The notes under the pieces: generated by a model | Databases searched by the model: none | What the model was told of the DNA's origin: nothing | The model's input: only the letters and a program-made list of their open reading frames with translations | Program-made: the position numbers and the translations under genes | Part shown: piece by piece, positions 25,389 to 32,909 of the stretch | Numbering within the stretch: position 1 is the first letter of the stretch | Layout: every line of letters starts with the position of its first letter | Source of the DNA: JAITMY01 sp031553765 | Lineage (GTDB): Bacteria; Bacteroidota; Bacteroidia; Bacteroidales; UBA932 | Direction: 5' to 3' | Length of the DNA: 64,000 bases | NCBI GenBank assembly: GCA_031553765.1 | Contig: JAVBKY010000001.1 | Span: 124,001-188,000, forward strand

Positions 25389-26210
25389 TTACATAAACAT
25401 CATTATATAGGCAAATACCAGCGGCAATGACAGCAGCGCTGCATCAAACCTATCCAGCAATCCACCGTGACCGGGCATAATATTACCCGAATCCTTCACT
25501 CCTGCGCTACGCTTCAGCATTGACTCCACAAGATCGGCCAGCACAGCGGTAACCGAAATAATTACGCCAACCACCACCATGTGCACCAGCGGAATATCTT
25601 CAAAAGCGCGGTGCAGTATGTACGAGAATACTACCACCGAAAGTATGCCGCCAACGTATCCTTCCCATGATTTTTTTGGAGAAATACTTGGGAATAGTTT
25701 ATGCTTACCCAGCGTTATACCAAACAAGTAGGCAAAAGTATCGTTAGCCCACAGCAAAATAAAGAAGCTGAGCATAAGGTGCATACCACCCACGCTATAC
25801 ACGCCGTTCATAAGCGAAAACGGAAAAGCCACATACATTATGCCCAGCACAGTGTAGGCTATGTTGGTAAATGGAGCAGCACTTTTGCGGAACAACTCCA
25901 CAAAAAACACCAACGTGAACAAGGGTATAAGCGTAAAAACAAGCTTAGCACAAGTGTTTATGCCGGATAATCCGAAGAAGAATAAAACGTAACATGCCGC
26001 AAACATTACGGCAGCCGATACCATACCCAGCACGTACTGCGGTTTTACGCCCAGCGTGCGGCTAATACTGTAAAATTCGTGCATACATACCATCATGGCA
26101 AACGCCATAACCGCGGCAAATGCTTCCGCACACCAAAGCAATGAACCAATTACTAACGCCACATAAACAACTCCCGACAGCGTGCGGGTGATCAAATTTT
26201 TCCACTTCAT
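25389..26210 (-). CDS. cdsA: Phosphatidate cytidylyltransferase
   Basis: A 273-residue integral membrane enzyme making CDP-diacylglycerol from phosphatidate and CTP. It has about eight transmembrane segments and ANDTFAYLFG, then SPKKSWEGYVGG. The family signature is near the C-terminus: SAGVKDSGNIMPGHGGLLDR followed by FDA, with the conserved Asp, His and Gly residues. Length and topology are normal. It is preceded by the DUF2007 gene with a 3-base gap and followed by psd after a repeat, in a conserved Bacteroidota order ftsH - (DUF2007) - cdsA - psd. Confidence 0.94.
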   Translation of the reverse strand: MKWKNLITRTLSGVVYVALVIGSLLWCAEAFAAVMAFAMMVCMHEFYSISRTLGVKPQYVLGMVSAAVMFAACYVLFFFGLSGINTCAKLVFTLIPLFTLVFFVELFRKSAAPFTNIAYTVLGIMYVAFPFSLMNGVYSVGGMHLMLSFFILLWANDTFAYLFGITLGKHKLFPSISPKKSWEGYVGGILSVVVFSYILHRAFEDIPLVHMVVVGVIISVTAVLADLVESMLKRSAGVKDSGNIMPGHGGLLDRFDAALLSLPLVFAYIMMFM

Positions 26211-26213
26211 ACG

Positions 26214-26411
26214 CTATTCGGCTATTAGTTTTTGAGCAGCCTCTTTATTAGATTCATGCACGTATAGTTCGGCATTGCCAAATGCCATGTACGACGAGTC
26301 GCGTTTGTTCAGCACCACAGAGTATATCTCCGATTCCTCTAAACGCTGGCGCAGCATTTCTACCGCCATAGTGTCCGATGACTCGTATATTTTTACCCAG
26401 CCTTTTTCCAT
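26214..26411 (-). CDS. DUF2007 domain protein
   Basis: A 65-residue cytoplasmic protein: WVKIYESSDTMAVEMLRQRL then EESEIYSVVLNKRDSSYMAF and ELYVHESNKEAAQKLI. This is the DUF2007 fold (a PII-like ferredoxin-type small domain, annotated as a putative signal transducer). Function is unknown. It is tightly packed between ftsH and cdsA on the same strand and likely co-transcribed with them. Confidence 0.85.
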   Translation of the reverse strand: MEKGWVKIYESSDTMAVEMLRQRLEESEIYSVVLNKRDSSYMAFGNAELYVHESNKEAAQKLIAE

Positions 26412-26447
26412 AAGAAATAGTTAATAAATTAAACGAGCTTTACAATT

Positions 26448-28079
26448 TTATCCTTCACCTCCACTCGGATGCTCCTCGGTGGGAGTCTCCGGCTTAGGCT
26501 CTTCCGCTATTGGTGCAGCGGGTGCAACAGGCATATCAAATAGACCTTTCTCCTGCACGGGAGGAGGCGTTTGCGCCTTAACCTCACCTTCGGCACCGCC
26601 TTCGGTTGTTTCGGCTTTTTTGGCACGAGGCTTACGCTTGGGCTTTTCAGCCCCAGCAGCGGGAGCTGCATCGCCGTCAGCAGGTGATACCGTGGTAGCA
26701 GCAATAGCCGGTACGTTAGCGTCGGCAAGTAGCGCGGTCATATCCCCCTTGCGCTTACCGAAAATCTTTTCCAAATCCTCACTGAAAATAACCTCACGCT
26801 CAAGCAGCAGCTCGGCCAGCTGCTTCAAGCCCTTCTTATTCTGTGTAAGAACTTGTTTAGCCAACTTGTAAGCCTTATCTATTAAGGCCTGTACTTCGCT
26901 GTCAATTGACTCTGCAGTCTTTTCGCTATACGGTTTTGAGAACGAATATTCCTGCCCTGACGAGTCGTAGTAGCTGATGTTGCGTAATTTGGGGCTCATA
27001 CCAAAGTAAGCAATCATAGAGTATGCCTGCTTAGTTACGCGCTCTAAGTCATTCAAAGCACCCGTAGAAATCTTATGGAATGTCAACTCCTCTGAGGCGC
27101 GTCCACCAAGGGTTGAAGCCATTTCGTCAATGAGCTGCTCCTGCGTGGTGATTTGGCGCTCCTCGGGCAAATACCAAGCGGCACCAAGCGAGCGACCACG
27201 CGGAATAATGGTAACCTTAACCAGCGGATTGGCATGTTCCAATAGCCAACTCACCGTAGCGTGTCCCGCTTCGTGGTAAGCAATGGTGCGTTTTTCTTCA
27301 AGCGAAATAATTTTATTCTTCTTCTCCAAGCCGCCTACAATACGGTCAACGGCATCAAGGAAGTCCTGCTTATCAATAGCCGACTTGTTTTTGCGAGCAG
27401 CTATCAATGCAGCTTCGTTACATACGTTGGCAATATCGGCACCCGAAAATCCGGGGGTTTGCTTTGCCAAAAAGTCAATTTCAAAGCCGGGTACCAGCTT
27501 CAATCCACGCAGATGCACCTTAAATATTTCAAGGCGCTCCTTCAGATCGGGCAAGTCCACATGAATTTGCCTATCGAAGCGACCGGCACGCAGCAGCGCG
27601 CGGTCGAGAATATCGGCACGGTTGGTTGCGGCCAAAATAATTACCCCTGAGTTAGAGCCAAAGCCATCCATTTCGGTGAGCAGTTGATTCAGCGTATTTT
27701 CACGTTCATCGTTGGAGTTGAACGCAGCCTTATTACCACGAGCTCGACCAATAGCATCAATTTCGTCGATGAAAATAATGCAGGGTGATTTTTCTTTAGC
27801 CTGTTTAAACAGATCGCGCACGCGTGAAGCACCCACACCCACAAACATCTCCACAAAATCGGAACCTGAGAGTGAGAAGAAAGGCACGTTAGCCTCACCT
27901 GCCACGGCCTTAGCCAACAGTGTTTTACCCGTTCCCGGGGGACCTACCAGCAAGGCTCCCTTTGGGATTTTACCACCAAGGTCGGTATAGCGCTTGGGAT
28001 TTTTCAGGAAATCCACAATCTCCATAATTTCCACCTTAGCTTCTTCTAATCCTGCAACATCATTAAAGGTAATTTTCAC
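26448..28079 (-). CDS. ftsH: FtsH AAA+ protease part (C-terminal fragment of a split ftsH)
   Basis: A 543-residue open frame directly after the TAG at 28082-28080, beginning with GTG (VKITFNDVAGLEEAK). It holds the whole catalytic half of FtsH: Walker A GPPGTGKT, Walker B IIFIDEID, AGRFDRQIHVDLPD (the SRH region), zinc motif HEAGH and the third ligand region near LNDLERVT. A Lys/Ala/Pro-rich low-complexity tail of about 100 residues follows. All key residues are intact. The normal protein is one chain with the membrane part encoded just upstream in the same frame. Whether this half is made by reinitiation at GTG, by TAG readthrough, or the TAG is an assembly error cannot be decided here. Confidence 0.9.
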   Translation of the reverse strand: MKITFNDVAGLEEAKVEIMEIVDFLKNPKRYTDLGGKIPKGALLVGPPGTGKTLLAKAVAGEANVPFFSLSGSDFVEMFVGVGASRVRDLFKQAKEKSPCIIFIDEIDAIGRARGNKAAFNSNDERENTLNQLLTEMDGFGSNSGVIILAATNRADILDRALLRAGRFDRQIHVDLPDLKERLEIFKVHLRGLKLVPGFEIDFLAKQTPGFSGADIANVCNEAALIAARKNKSAIDKQDFLDAVDRIVGGLEKKNKIISLEEKRTIAYHEAGHATVSWLLEHANPLVKVTIIPRGRSLGAAWYLPEERQITTQEQLIDEMASTLGGRASEELTFHKISTGALNDLERVTKQAYSMIAYFGMSPKLRNISYYDSSGQEYSFSKPYSEKTAESIDSEVQALIDKAYKLAKQVLTQNKKGLKQLAELLLEREVIFSEDLEKIFGKRKGDMTALLADANVPAIAATTVSPADGDAAPAAGAEKPKRKPRAKKAETTEGGAEGEVKAQTPPPVQEKGLFDMPVAPAAPIAEEPKPETPTEEHPSGGEG

Positions 28080-28673
28080 CTAATTATCCTTATCAAACAG
28101 CTGTGCTTTGGATTTTCCCACGTTGAAAATTCCTCCGCCCCCCATGCCACCGGTCATGCGGCGCGACATGAAAATCCAAATACCCACCAGCAATGCTATA
28201 GGCAGCAAGTAGCTGAGTATACCGCCAAGGTAGTCGGCACGGTCAGTAAACTGCGGCTCAATACGCTCGCTTTCGGGAATATTGGCTTGCGCCTCACGCA
28301 AGTTATCCTCAAAGGCCTTGCTGTCGCCAATGGAGAAGTAGAAATGCGGCCCTTGCTTGCTGGGTACATCAAAACGTCCTTTGAACTTGTCCTTATATTT
28401 TTCAACTCTATCGGGCTTAAGGTACACCTCCACCCTACGTAGGTTATTCACCACCACCACTTTCGAAATATCCTGACTTTCGAGCATTTTGGTGCGAACC
28501 TCACGCCACGTGGTTTCAACGGGCGAGCCAGAGTTGAAGAAAAAGTTGATACCAAAAATACCTGCAATAATCAGGGCGTAAATCCAAAACACGTTGTTAT
28601 TGGGCTTACCCTTTTGGCGTTGCTGCGGATTTCCGCTAGGCTTCTGCTGCTGCTTGTTTTGTTGTTCTATCAT
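28080..28673 (-). CDS. ftsH: FtsH membrane/periplasmic part (N-terminal fragment of a split ftsH)
   Basis: A 197-residue frame from ATG 28673: a basic Gln/Lys-rich start, transmembrane segment VFWIYALIIAGIFGINFFF, a periplasmic FtsH-ext domain (TTWREVRTKMLESQDISKVV through about residue 150), a second transmembrane segment YLLPIALLVGIWIFMSRR, and the linker GGGIFNVGKSKAQLFDKDN. A TAG at 28082-28080 then stops it. In intact FtsH this linker runs straight into the AAA+ domain, which follows here in frame with no other damage. An upstream TTG start is rejected in favour of the ATG. A repeat separates it from rsfS upstream. Confidence 0.9.
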   Translation of the reverse strand: MIEQQNKQQQKPSGNPQQRQKGKPNNNVFWIYALIIAGIFGINFFFNSGSPVETTWREVRTKMLESQDISKVVVVNNLRRVEVYLKPDRVEKYKDKFKGRFDVPSKQGPHFYFSIGDSKAFEDNLREAQANIPESERIEPQFTDRADYLGGILSYLLPIALLVGIWIFMSRRMTGGMGGGGIFNVGKSKAQLFDKDN

Positions 28674-28701
28674 AAGAAAAATCAATTACGCATTTACACC
28701 G

Positions 28702-28766
28702 TGTCATTGCGGACTTGATCCGCGCTCTCCTAGGTCAGGAGATCCCGTGTCAAGCACGGGATGACA
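28702..28766. repeat. GGACTTGATCC / CCCGTGTCAAGCACGGG repeat
   Basis: TGTCATTGCGGACTTGATCC..GGAGATCCCGTGTCAAGCACGGGATGACA: outer TGTCAT/ATGACA, inner CCCGTG-TCAAG-CACGGG stem. It is a palindromic intergenic repeat between rsfS and ftsH. On the minus strand it is a possible attenuator of read-through from rsfS into ftsH. Confidence 0.6.
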
Positions 28767-28771
28767 GCTTA

Positions 28772-29665
28772 CTATTTTGCTTTCTTCGCTGTTGTCTTGG
28801 TTGCAGTTGCTTTTTTCGCTACAGGTTTTGCTGTAGTGGCTTTGGTTGTTGCCACTTTCTTTACCGCCGTCTTTTTAGCCACAGGCTTTGCTGCTACGGT
28901 TTTTTTTGTGGCAGCAGTTTTGGTTGTTGTAACTTTCTTTACTACTGTTTTTTTAACAGCAGGCTTTGCTACCACAACCTTTTTTGTAGCGGCTGCTTTT
29001 GTGGTTGTAGCCTTTTTTACAGCCGTTTTCTTGGCGGCAGCAACTTTTGTTGTTGCCTTAGCGGTTGTTTTAGTTGCCGTTTTGGTGGCGGGCTGCTTAG
29101 CTGCAACTTTCTTTACCGGAGCTGCTTCCTTCTTGGCTTTGGCAGCAGTCTTTACTGTTGACTTTTTAGCGGTTGTAGCTGTAGTTTTCTTTGCTGCGGT
29201 TGCTTTTTTCTTTGGTTCTGCAGCCACCTTCTTGGTTGCTACTACCTTTTTAGCAGCAGCAGACTTCTTAATAACCACGGGAGGTTCATCGGTATGTATC
29301 TCCTTTATGGCGTCAGCCCAGAGCTGCTCTATGCGGTAAAATTCGCGCATTTCGGTTTGGAAAACGTGGGCAATTACATCCACGTAATCTACCAAAATCC
29401 ATAGCGAGTTATCGCTTCCCTCTATACGGCGAGGCTTCTGCCCCAACGTTTTGCGAACATGATCCTCTATGTTGTTGGCTATGGCATCTACCTGCGTGGT
29501 AGAGTCGGCGTTGCACACCACAAAGTAGGAGGCTATTGCGCCGTCGATATTGCTCATGTCAAGGCTCACCACATTTTGCGCCTTCTTATCCAACATTGCC
29601 GTGGCCACTGCCAAGCATAATTCCTTAGCCGCACCTTCGGCTTGAGACGTCTTCTTTTTTGCCAT
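28772..29665 (-). CDS. rsfS: Ribosomal silencing factor RsfS with histone-H1-like C-terminal tail
   Basis: A 297-residue protein. Residues ~12-118 are the RsfS/Iojap domain: LDMSNIDGAIASYFVVCNAD, IEDHVRKTLGQKPRRIEG, LWILVDYVDVIAHVFQTEMR and FYRIEQLWADA. RsfS binds ribosomal protein L14 and blocks subunit joining. From about residue 133 to the end comes a run of Lys/Ala/Thr/Val repeats (AAKK, TTKA, VAKPVAKK units) like histone H1 or AlgP tails. Family members are usually 100-130 residues, so the tail more than doubles the protein. It would be strongly basic and could bind RNA or DNA (inference). Start: ATG 29665 rather than an upstream extension. Confidence 0.9.
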   Translation of the reverse strand: MAKKKTSQAEGAAKELCLAVATAMLDKKAQNVVSLDMSNIDGAIASYFVVCNADSTTQVDAIANNIEDHVRKTLGQKPRRIEGSDNSLWILVDYVDVIAHVFQTEMREFYRIEQLWADAIKEIHTDEPPVVIKKSAAAKKVVATKKVAAEPKKKATAAKKTTATTAKKSTVKTAAKAKKEAAPVKKVAAKQPATKTATKTTAKATTKVAAAKKTAVKKATTTKAAATKKVVVAKPAVKKTVVKKVTTTKTAATKKTVAAKPVAKKTAVKKVATTKATTAKPVAKKATATKTTAKKAK

Positions 29666-29710
29666 TAAAATATTTACAAATTTCGAGTGTATAATTCTAC
29701 TTCTAATCAA

Positions 29711-29718
29711 CAAAGTTA
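29711..29718 (-). promoter_or_regulatory. -7 element upstream of rsfS
   Basis: TAACTTTG on the minus strand (29718 to 29711), a full match to TAnnTTTG, 46 bases before the rsfS ATG. No TTTG at ideal -33 spacing. It lies 21 bases from the divergent birA -7. Confidence 0.5.
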
Positions 29719-29739
29719 CAAAAAAATTAACAAAAATGC

Positions 29740-29747
29740 TACCTTTG
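29740..29747 (+). promoter_or_regulatory. -7 element upstream of birA
   Basis: TACCTTTG, a full match to TAnnTTTG, 47 bases before the birA ATG at 29795. No TTTG at -33. Confidence 0.5.
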
Positions 29748-29794
29748 TAGAAGGATTAGCACCACCTCTTAAAAAGAGGCAAATTTAGGCACTT

Positions 29795-30538
29795 ATGAAC
29801 TTCAATATCAAATACTTCAACTCCATTACCTCCACCAACGACAAGGCCATGGAGTTACTGCTGCTTGGCTGTGACGAAGGTACAGTAGCTGTGGCGCACA
29901 GCCAAACTTCGGGGCGCGGACAGCAGGGTGCGAGTTGGGAGAGCGAAGCGGGCAAAAATCTCACCTTCAGCATAGCGTTGCGTCCCAAGTTTTTACAGGC
30001 GGAACACATGTTTTACCTATCAAAGGTTGTTTCGCTTGGCGTAACGGATTTTTTACAACTGGAGGGCATAAATGCCGCGATTAAATGGCCTAACGATATT
30101 TACATTGGCAACAAGAAAATTTGCGGCATACTGATAGAACAAAGTATTAGCGGCGAATATATTGCCCACTCGGTCGCGGGTATTGGCGTGAATGTAAACC
30201 AGCTAAAGTTCAACCACGCGCCTAACGCTACTTCTATGACGCTGTGCGATGGGAGGAAAAGGGAGTTGGAAAGCAGCCTAAAAGAGTTAGTTACCTGCAT
30301 TTTTAAAAGATATGAGCAGCTAAAGAAAGCATGCGATAACAATGCTAATTTAGCGCAAATAGATAAGGATTACTCTTCGCTACTATATCGACGAGACGGA
30401 TTGTTCCCCTACTCTGCTAACGAAGAAAAATTCAAGGCAAAATTGGTGGGTGTGGAGCCAAGCGGCGAATTGGTGCTGCAAAAAGAAAGCGGCGAGGAAT
30501 GCCGCTTTTGGTTCAAGGAGATCGAGTTTATAGTTTAA
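29795..30538 (+). CDS. birA: Biotin--[acetyl-CoA-carboxylase] ligase, catalytic-domain-only form
   Basis: A 247-residue enzyme that attaches biotin to biotin carboxyl carrier proteins. STNDKAMELL, the biotinyl-AMP loop TSGRGQQGASWES (about residues 38-50), KWPNDIYIGNKKICGILIE and GIGVNVNQ are the class signatures. There is no N-terminal helix-turn-helix, so unlike E. coli BirA it should not repress transcription. The C-terminal SH3-like domain is present (KLVGVEPSGELVLQKES). It is divergent from rsfS with its own -7 element. Confidence 0.93.
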   Translation: MNFNIKYFNSITSTNDKAMELLLLGCDEGTVAVAHSQTSGRGQQGASWESEAGKNLTFSIALRPKFLQAEHMFYLSKVVSLGVTDFLQLEGINAAIKWPNDIYIGNKKICGILIEQSISGEYIAHSVAGIGVNVNQLKFNHAPNATSMTLCDGRKRELESSLKELVTCIFKRYEQLKKACDNNANLAQIDKDYSSLLYRRDGLFPYSANEEKFKAKLVGVEPSGELVLQKESGEECRFWFKEIEFIV

Positions 30539-30609
30539 TGCTTCGCGTTTAAGATTGTTTGATTTTGTTTGATGCGCTAATGCGCGTTGTGTGAGGCGAG
30601 CGCATAAAA

Positions 30610-31032
30610 CTATGCATTCGGCATTTGTCCGTTAAGCGCGGCGGCCATTTGATCGGCAAAATCGTCAATACCCTTCTGCAACTTTTTACCCAACATCGTT
30701 TTCATCATAAAGTTGAGTTCGGCGCGCAGCGTTAGGCGAATGCGCGTATCGTATGGCTCAACGGATTTGAGCTGTATCCACAGGTTGAACTCAAAGGGTG
30801 CCTTTCCGTTGGGACCAAACTTCACCACTTTATCCGGCTCTTTCTCCACAATACGCAAACCCGTTTTACCCAAAGGTTTTACGGTAAAGGAACACTCGTC
30901 CTCCGTAGCCTCGAAATCCTCCACCTTATCTTTAGGTATCATTTCAGAGAACTGCCTAAAATCGGAGAATAATCCGTAGAGCTGGCTCACGGGACGGTTG
31001 ACTTTTACTATTTTGCTAACATAATCTGCCAT
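30610..31032 (-). CDS. SRPBCC (START-like) family protein
   Basis: A 140-residue protein with the START/SRPBCC fold pattern: YVSKIVKVNRPVSQLYGLFS and FRQFSEMIPKD at the start, beta strands in the middle (CSFTVKPLGKTGLRIVEKEP), and a long C-terminal helix MLGKKLQKGIDDFADQMAAA. The fold binds hydrophobic ligands. The gene sits between pyrE and birA/rsfS as in other Bacteroidales, but its ligand and role are unknown. No signal peptide is seen. Confidence 0.82.
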   Translation of the reverse strand: MADYVSKIVKVNRPVSQLYGLFSDFRQFSEMIPKDKVEDFEATEDECSFTVKPLGKTGLRIVEKEPDKVVKFGPNGKAPFEFNLWIQLKSVEPYDTRIRLTLRAELNFMMKTMLGKKLQKGIDDFADQMAAALNGQMPNA

Positions 31033-31076
31033 TTACAATTTTACTATTTACCATTGACAATTTTACCCCAACGCCA

Positions 31077-31099
31077 CACACTTCGACAGGCTCAGTGTG
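31077..31099. repeat. CACACTTCGACAGGCTCAGTGTG palindromic repeat fragment
   Basis: A 23-base imperfect palindrome (CACAC..GTGTG) containing TTCGACAGGCTCAGTG, a core that I recall as an intergenic repeat in many bacterial genomes. A single copy was noticed here, between pyrE and the SRPBCC gene. Confidence 0.5.
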
Positions 31100-31151
31100 A
31101 CAACCCACGCCATCGCACATTGCCTATTGCCAACTGCGTATTGCCTACTTC

Positions 31152-31781
31152 TTAAACTCCCCACTTGTCAGGGGCTTCGCGCCATTTTTTGAGGACTTCG
31201 ATATCGCTTGGCTGCACGTAGCCTGAGGTTGCGGCTTCGTCAATAAGGGCGGCATAGTTGGATAACGTGGTGAGTTCGCATTGGGCTTCGGCAAAGTTCT
31301 TTTGCGCGGTTTCAAAACCGTAGGCAAATATGGCTACCATGCCCAGCACGTTGGCTTGGGCGGTGCGTAGCGCTTGCAGCGCGCTAAGGCTGCTGCCCCC
31401 GGTAGAAATAAGGTCTTCCACTACTACCACCTTTTTGTTGGGCTGCAGTTCGCCTTCTATTTGGTTGCCCATGCCGTGCTCCTTGGGTTTGGCACGCACG
31501 TACACAAAGGGTAAGCCCAACTGCTCTGCTACCAGCAAACCGTGAGCAATAGCGCCCGTAGCCACTCCGGCAATCACCTCCACATCGGGATATTTGCTCT
31601 TAACCAGCTGAGCAAACGCCTCAGCAATTTGCTTACGCACGGCAGGATACGCCAAGGTTTTTCGGTTGTCGCAGTATATGGGCGATTTCCACCCCGACGC
31701 CCACGTAAAAGGGCTTGCGGGACTCAACTTAATTGCCTTTATTTGTAGAAGGCTTTGGGCTATTTGCTTGGCTATTTCCAT
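31152..31781 (-). CDS. pyrE: Orotate phosphoribosyltransferase
   Basis: A 209-residue pyrimidine-synthesis enzyme that makes OMP from orotate and PRPP. It has SPFTWASGWKSPIYCDNRKT, VIAGVATGAIAHGLLVAEQL, VYVRAKPKEHGMGNQIEG (flexible catalytic loop) and the PRPP-binding motif VVVVEDLISTGGSSLSAL. The start ATG 31781 is preferred, because the longer reading from 31808 uses a TTG that overlaps the -7 promoter element. It is cytoplasmic and of normal length. Confidence 0.95.
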   Translation of the reverse strand: MEIAKQIAQSLLQIKAIKLSPASPFTWASGWKSPIYCDNRKTLAYPAVRKQIAEAFAQLVKSKYPDVEVIAGVATGAIAHGLLVAEQLGLPFVYVRAKPKEHGMGNQIEGELQPNKKVVVVEDLISTGGSSLSALQALRTAQANVLGMVAIFAYGFETAQKNFAEAQCELTTLSNYAALIDEAATSGYVQPSDIEVLKKWREAPDKWGV

Positions 31782-31805
31782 TATTTTGATTTTGAAAAAG
31801 GTAAG

Positions 31806-31813
31806 CAAAGATA
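31806..31813 (-). promoter_or_regulatory. -7 element of the pyrE promoter
   Basis: TATCTTTG on the minus strand (31813 to 31806), a full match to TAnnTTTG, 24 bases before the ATG at 31781. No -33 TTTG at the usual spacing. Confidence 0.55.
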
Positions 31814-31867
31814 GGAAAAAATGTAGAGATTGAAATTATAGGATTTATGGCTAAGCAGCTCCCATTT

Positions 31868-31893
31868 TAAACCCGTCGAATTCGGCGGGTTTA
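31868..31893. other. Hairpin at the left edge of the accessory region
   Basis: TAAACCCG (31868-31875) pairs perfectly with CGGGTTTA (31886-31893) around a 10-base loop. It lies between divergent pyrE and the cassette GNAT gene, so it is not an obvious terminator of either. The rest of 31894-31975 shows a second short hairpin (GGCTACC / GGTAGCC) and no gene. Confidence 0.5.
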
Positions 31894-31975
31894 GAAAAGA
31901 CACAGGTTAAAAGTTTTCAATGTAAGAGGTAGAGGTTCTATGACGGCTACCATGCCAAAACTATGAGGGTAGCCT

Positions 31976-31983
31976 TACCTTTG
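31976..31983 (+). promoter_or_regulatory. -7 element just outside the cassette-like unit
   Basis: TACCTTTG, a full -7 match, 17 bases before the proposed cassette boundary at 32000/32001. It would transcribe the cassette GNAT gene from host DNA. No -33 TTTG was found. Confidence 0.5.
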
Positions 31984-32000
31984 TGGAGGCTATAATTAAG

Positions 32001-32834
32001 TTAGGGGTAATGCGAGTGAAGCGCAAGCCGACAGGAGAAAACATAATAATTTAATCAGATAAAAATATGACAGGAATTAGAAAAGCGACACGCGAAGACA
32101 ATAAGTCAATAGCAAAAGTACTGGGGGAATTGATAACTTCTTACTATAGTGACATTGAAATTAAGAATGCAATCATAAAGGAACTCGAATCAGAGGCTCT
32201 ATCTTCTAACAGCATACTTTTTTATGCAAACTGCAACATTTTCGAAAAAGATGATGAAGTTGCAGGAGTTGTTTCATTTTATAAGGGAGAACTTGACAAA
32301 ATATTAACTCAAAACCTCACAAATTTGACTGACAAATACGATACATCTACTGAATCTCATAAACCACAATCAACAGTAGAAAGCTCAACTGATGGTATAA
32401 TTCCTAAAGGCATATATTTAAGTATGGTTTCTGTTCTTCCAAAATTTCAGGGTCAAAAATTAGGACAAGAACTTATTAAAAGTGTTGAAAATTCAGCGAA
32501 AGAGAAAGGTTTTGACCGTGTTTCCATAAAAGTAGATATGTATAATCCAAGAGCTGAAGAATTATATAAGAGATTAGGGTATAAGTATATAGATGAATAT
32601 ATTGCTAATGGAGTCACGTTGAAATATTTGGAAAAAATGCTTTATTGAGTACTTCAAGAAAACGGTTACTTAGAGAACATCTTGAAAACTAATGGATAAT
32701 GCACTACCCCTAACTTGCGTCCTGCCTGCAAGCGGGCTGAAGTCGGTAATTGAACTTTTGTCACCCGCTTCGGCTTTCGTGTCGGTGGATAGTTTAGCGC
32801 ACCGCAAACCCGCTCGCAAGCAGCCGCCGGCACG
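32001..32834 (+). mobile_element. Integron-gene-cassette-like unit (one GNAT gene plus attC-like site)
   Basis: GTTAGGGGTA (32000-32009) is exactly complementary to TACCCCTAAC (32705-32714), which opens an imperfect palindrome ending GTTAG (32834-32838). In integrated integron cassettes the first bases (TTRRRY) are complementary to the left end of the cassette's own attC, with recombination between G and TT. That geometry gives an 834-bp unit with one plus-strand gene, a typical cassette. No integrase gene is in the window, so it would be a lone cassette. Inference from structure only. Confidence 0.55.
32067..32648 (+). CDS. GNAT N-acetyltransferase in the cassette-like unit
   Basis: A 193-residue GNAT protein: IRKATREDNKSIAKVLGELI at the start, then IYLSMVSVLPKFQGQKLGQE with the acetyl-CoA loop (Q-x-x-K-L-G), ELIKSVENSAKEKGFDRVSI and the C-terminal NPRAEELYKRLGYKYIDEYI. 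The insertion between the two halves (about residues 85-115, rich in Thr/Ser) is unusual. Codon use is visibly more AT-rich than in the neighbouring housekeeping genes, consistent with acquisition. The substrate is unknown. Transcription probably comes from the -7 element just left of the unit. Confidence 0.85.
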   Translation: MTGIRKATREDNKSIAKVLGELITSYYSDIEIKNAIIKELESEALSSNSILFYANCNIFEKDDEVAGVVSFYKGELDKILTQNLTNLTDKYDTSTESHKPQSTVESSTDGIIPKGIYLSMVSVLPKFQGQKLGQELIKSVENSAKEKGFDRVSIKVDMYNPRAEELYKRLGYKYIDEYIANGVTLKYLEKMLY

Positions 32835-32840
32835 TTAGCA
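32705..32840 (+). other. attC-like recombination site
   Basis: About 135 bases. The left end TACCCCTAAC and right end CACGTTAGCA carry the AAC..GTT core. The arms GCCTGCAAGCGGGCTG (32724-32739) and ACCCGCTCGCAAGCAGCC (near 32807-32824) are imperfectly complementary. The centre holds a second partial palindrome (CCGCTTCGGC). Length and plan fit attC sites (roughly 57-141 bases). The right core GTTAGCA departs from GTTRRRY at two positions. Confidence 0.55.
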
Positions 32841-32909
32841 TCTGCGCATTAAAGTAGCATAAACATTTTCAATATATTGAGTAACAACCCCGAGGAGAAC
32901 TGAAATTAT

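Noticed and set aside
28080..28082. Genome-wide recoding of TAG as a sense codon to explain ftsH
   Set aside because: Other genes here end cleanly at TAG (for example rimM) with normal C-termini, so TAG is an ordinary stop.
28761..29339. Long plus-strand open frames rich in Val/Phe/Ala opposite rsfS
   Set aside because: They are the reverse complement of the Lys/Ala/Thr repeat tail of RsfS, which leaves the opposite frames free of stops.
31808..31808. Upstream TTG start for PyrE
   Set aside because: It overlaps the TATCTTTG -7 element; ATG 31781 gives the normal N-terminus.
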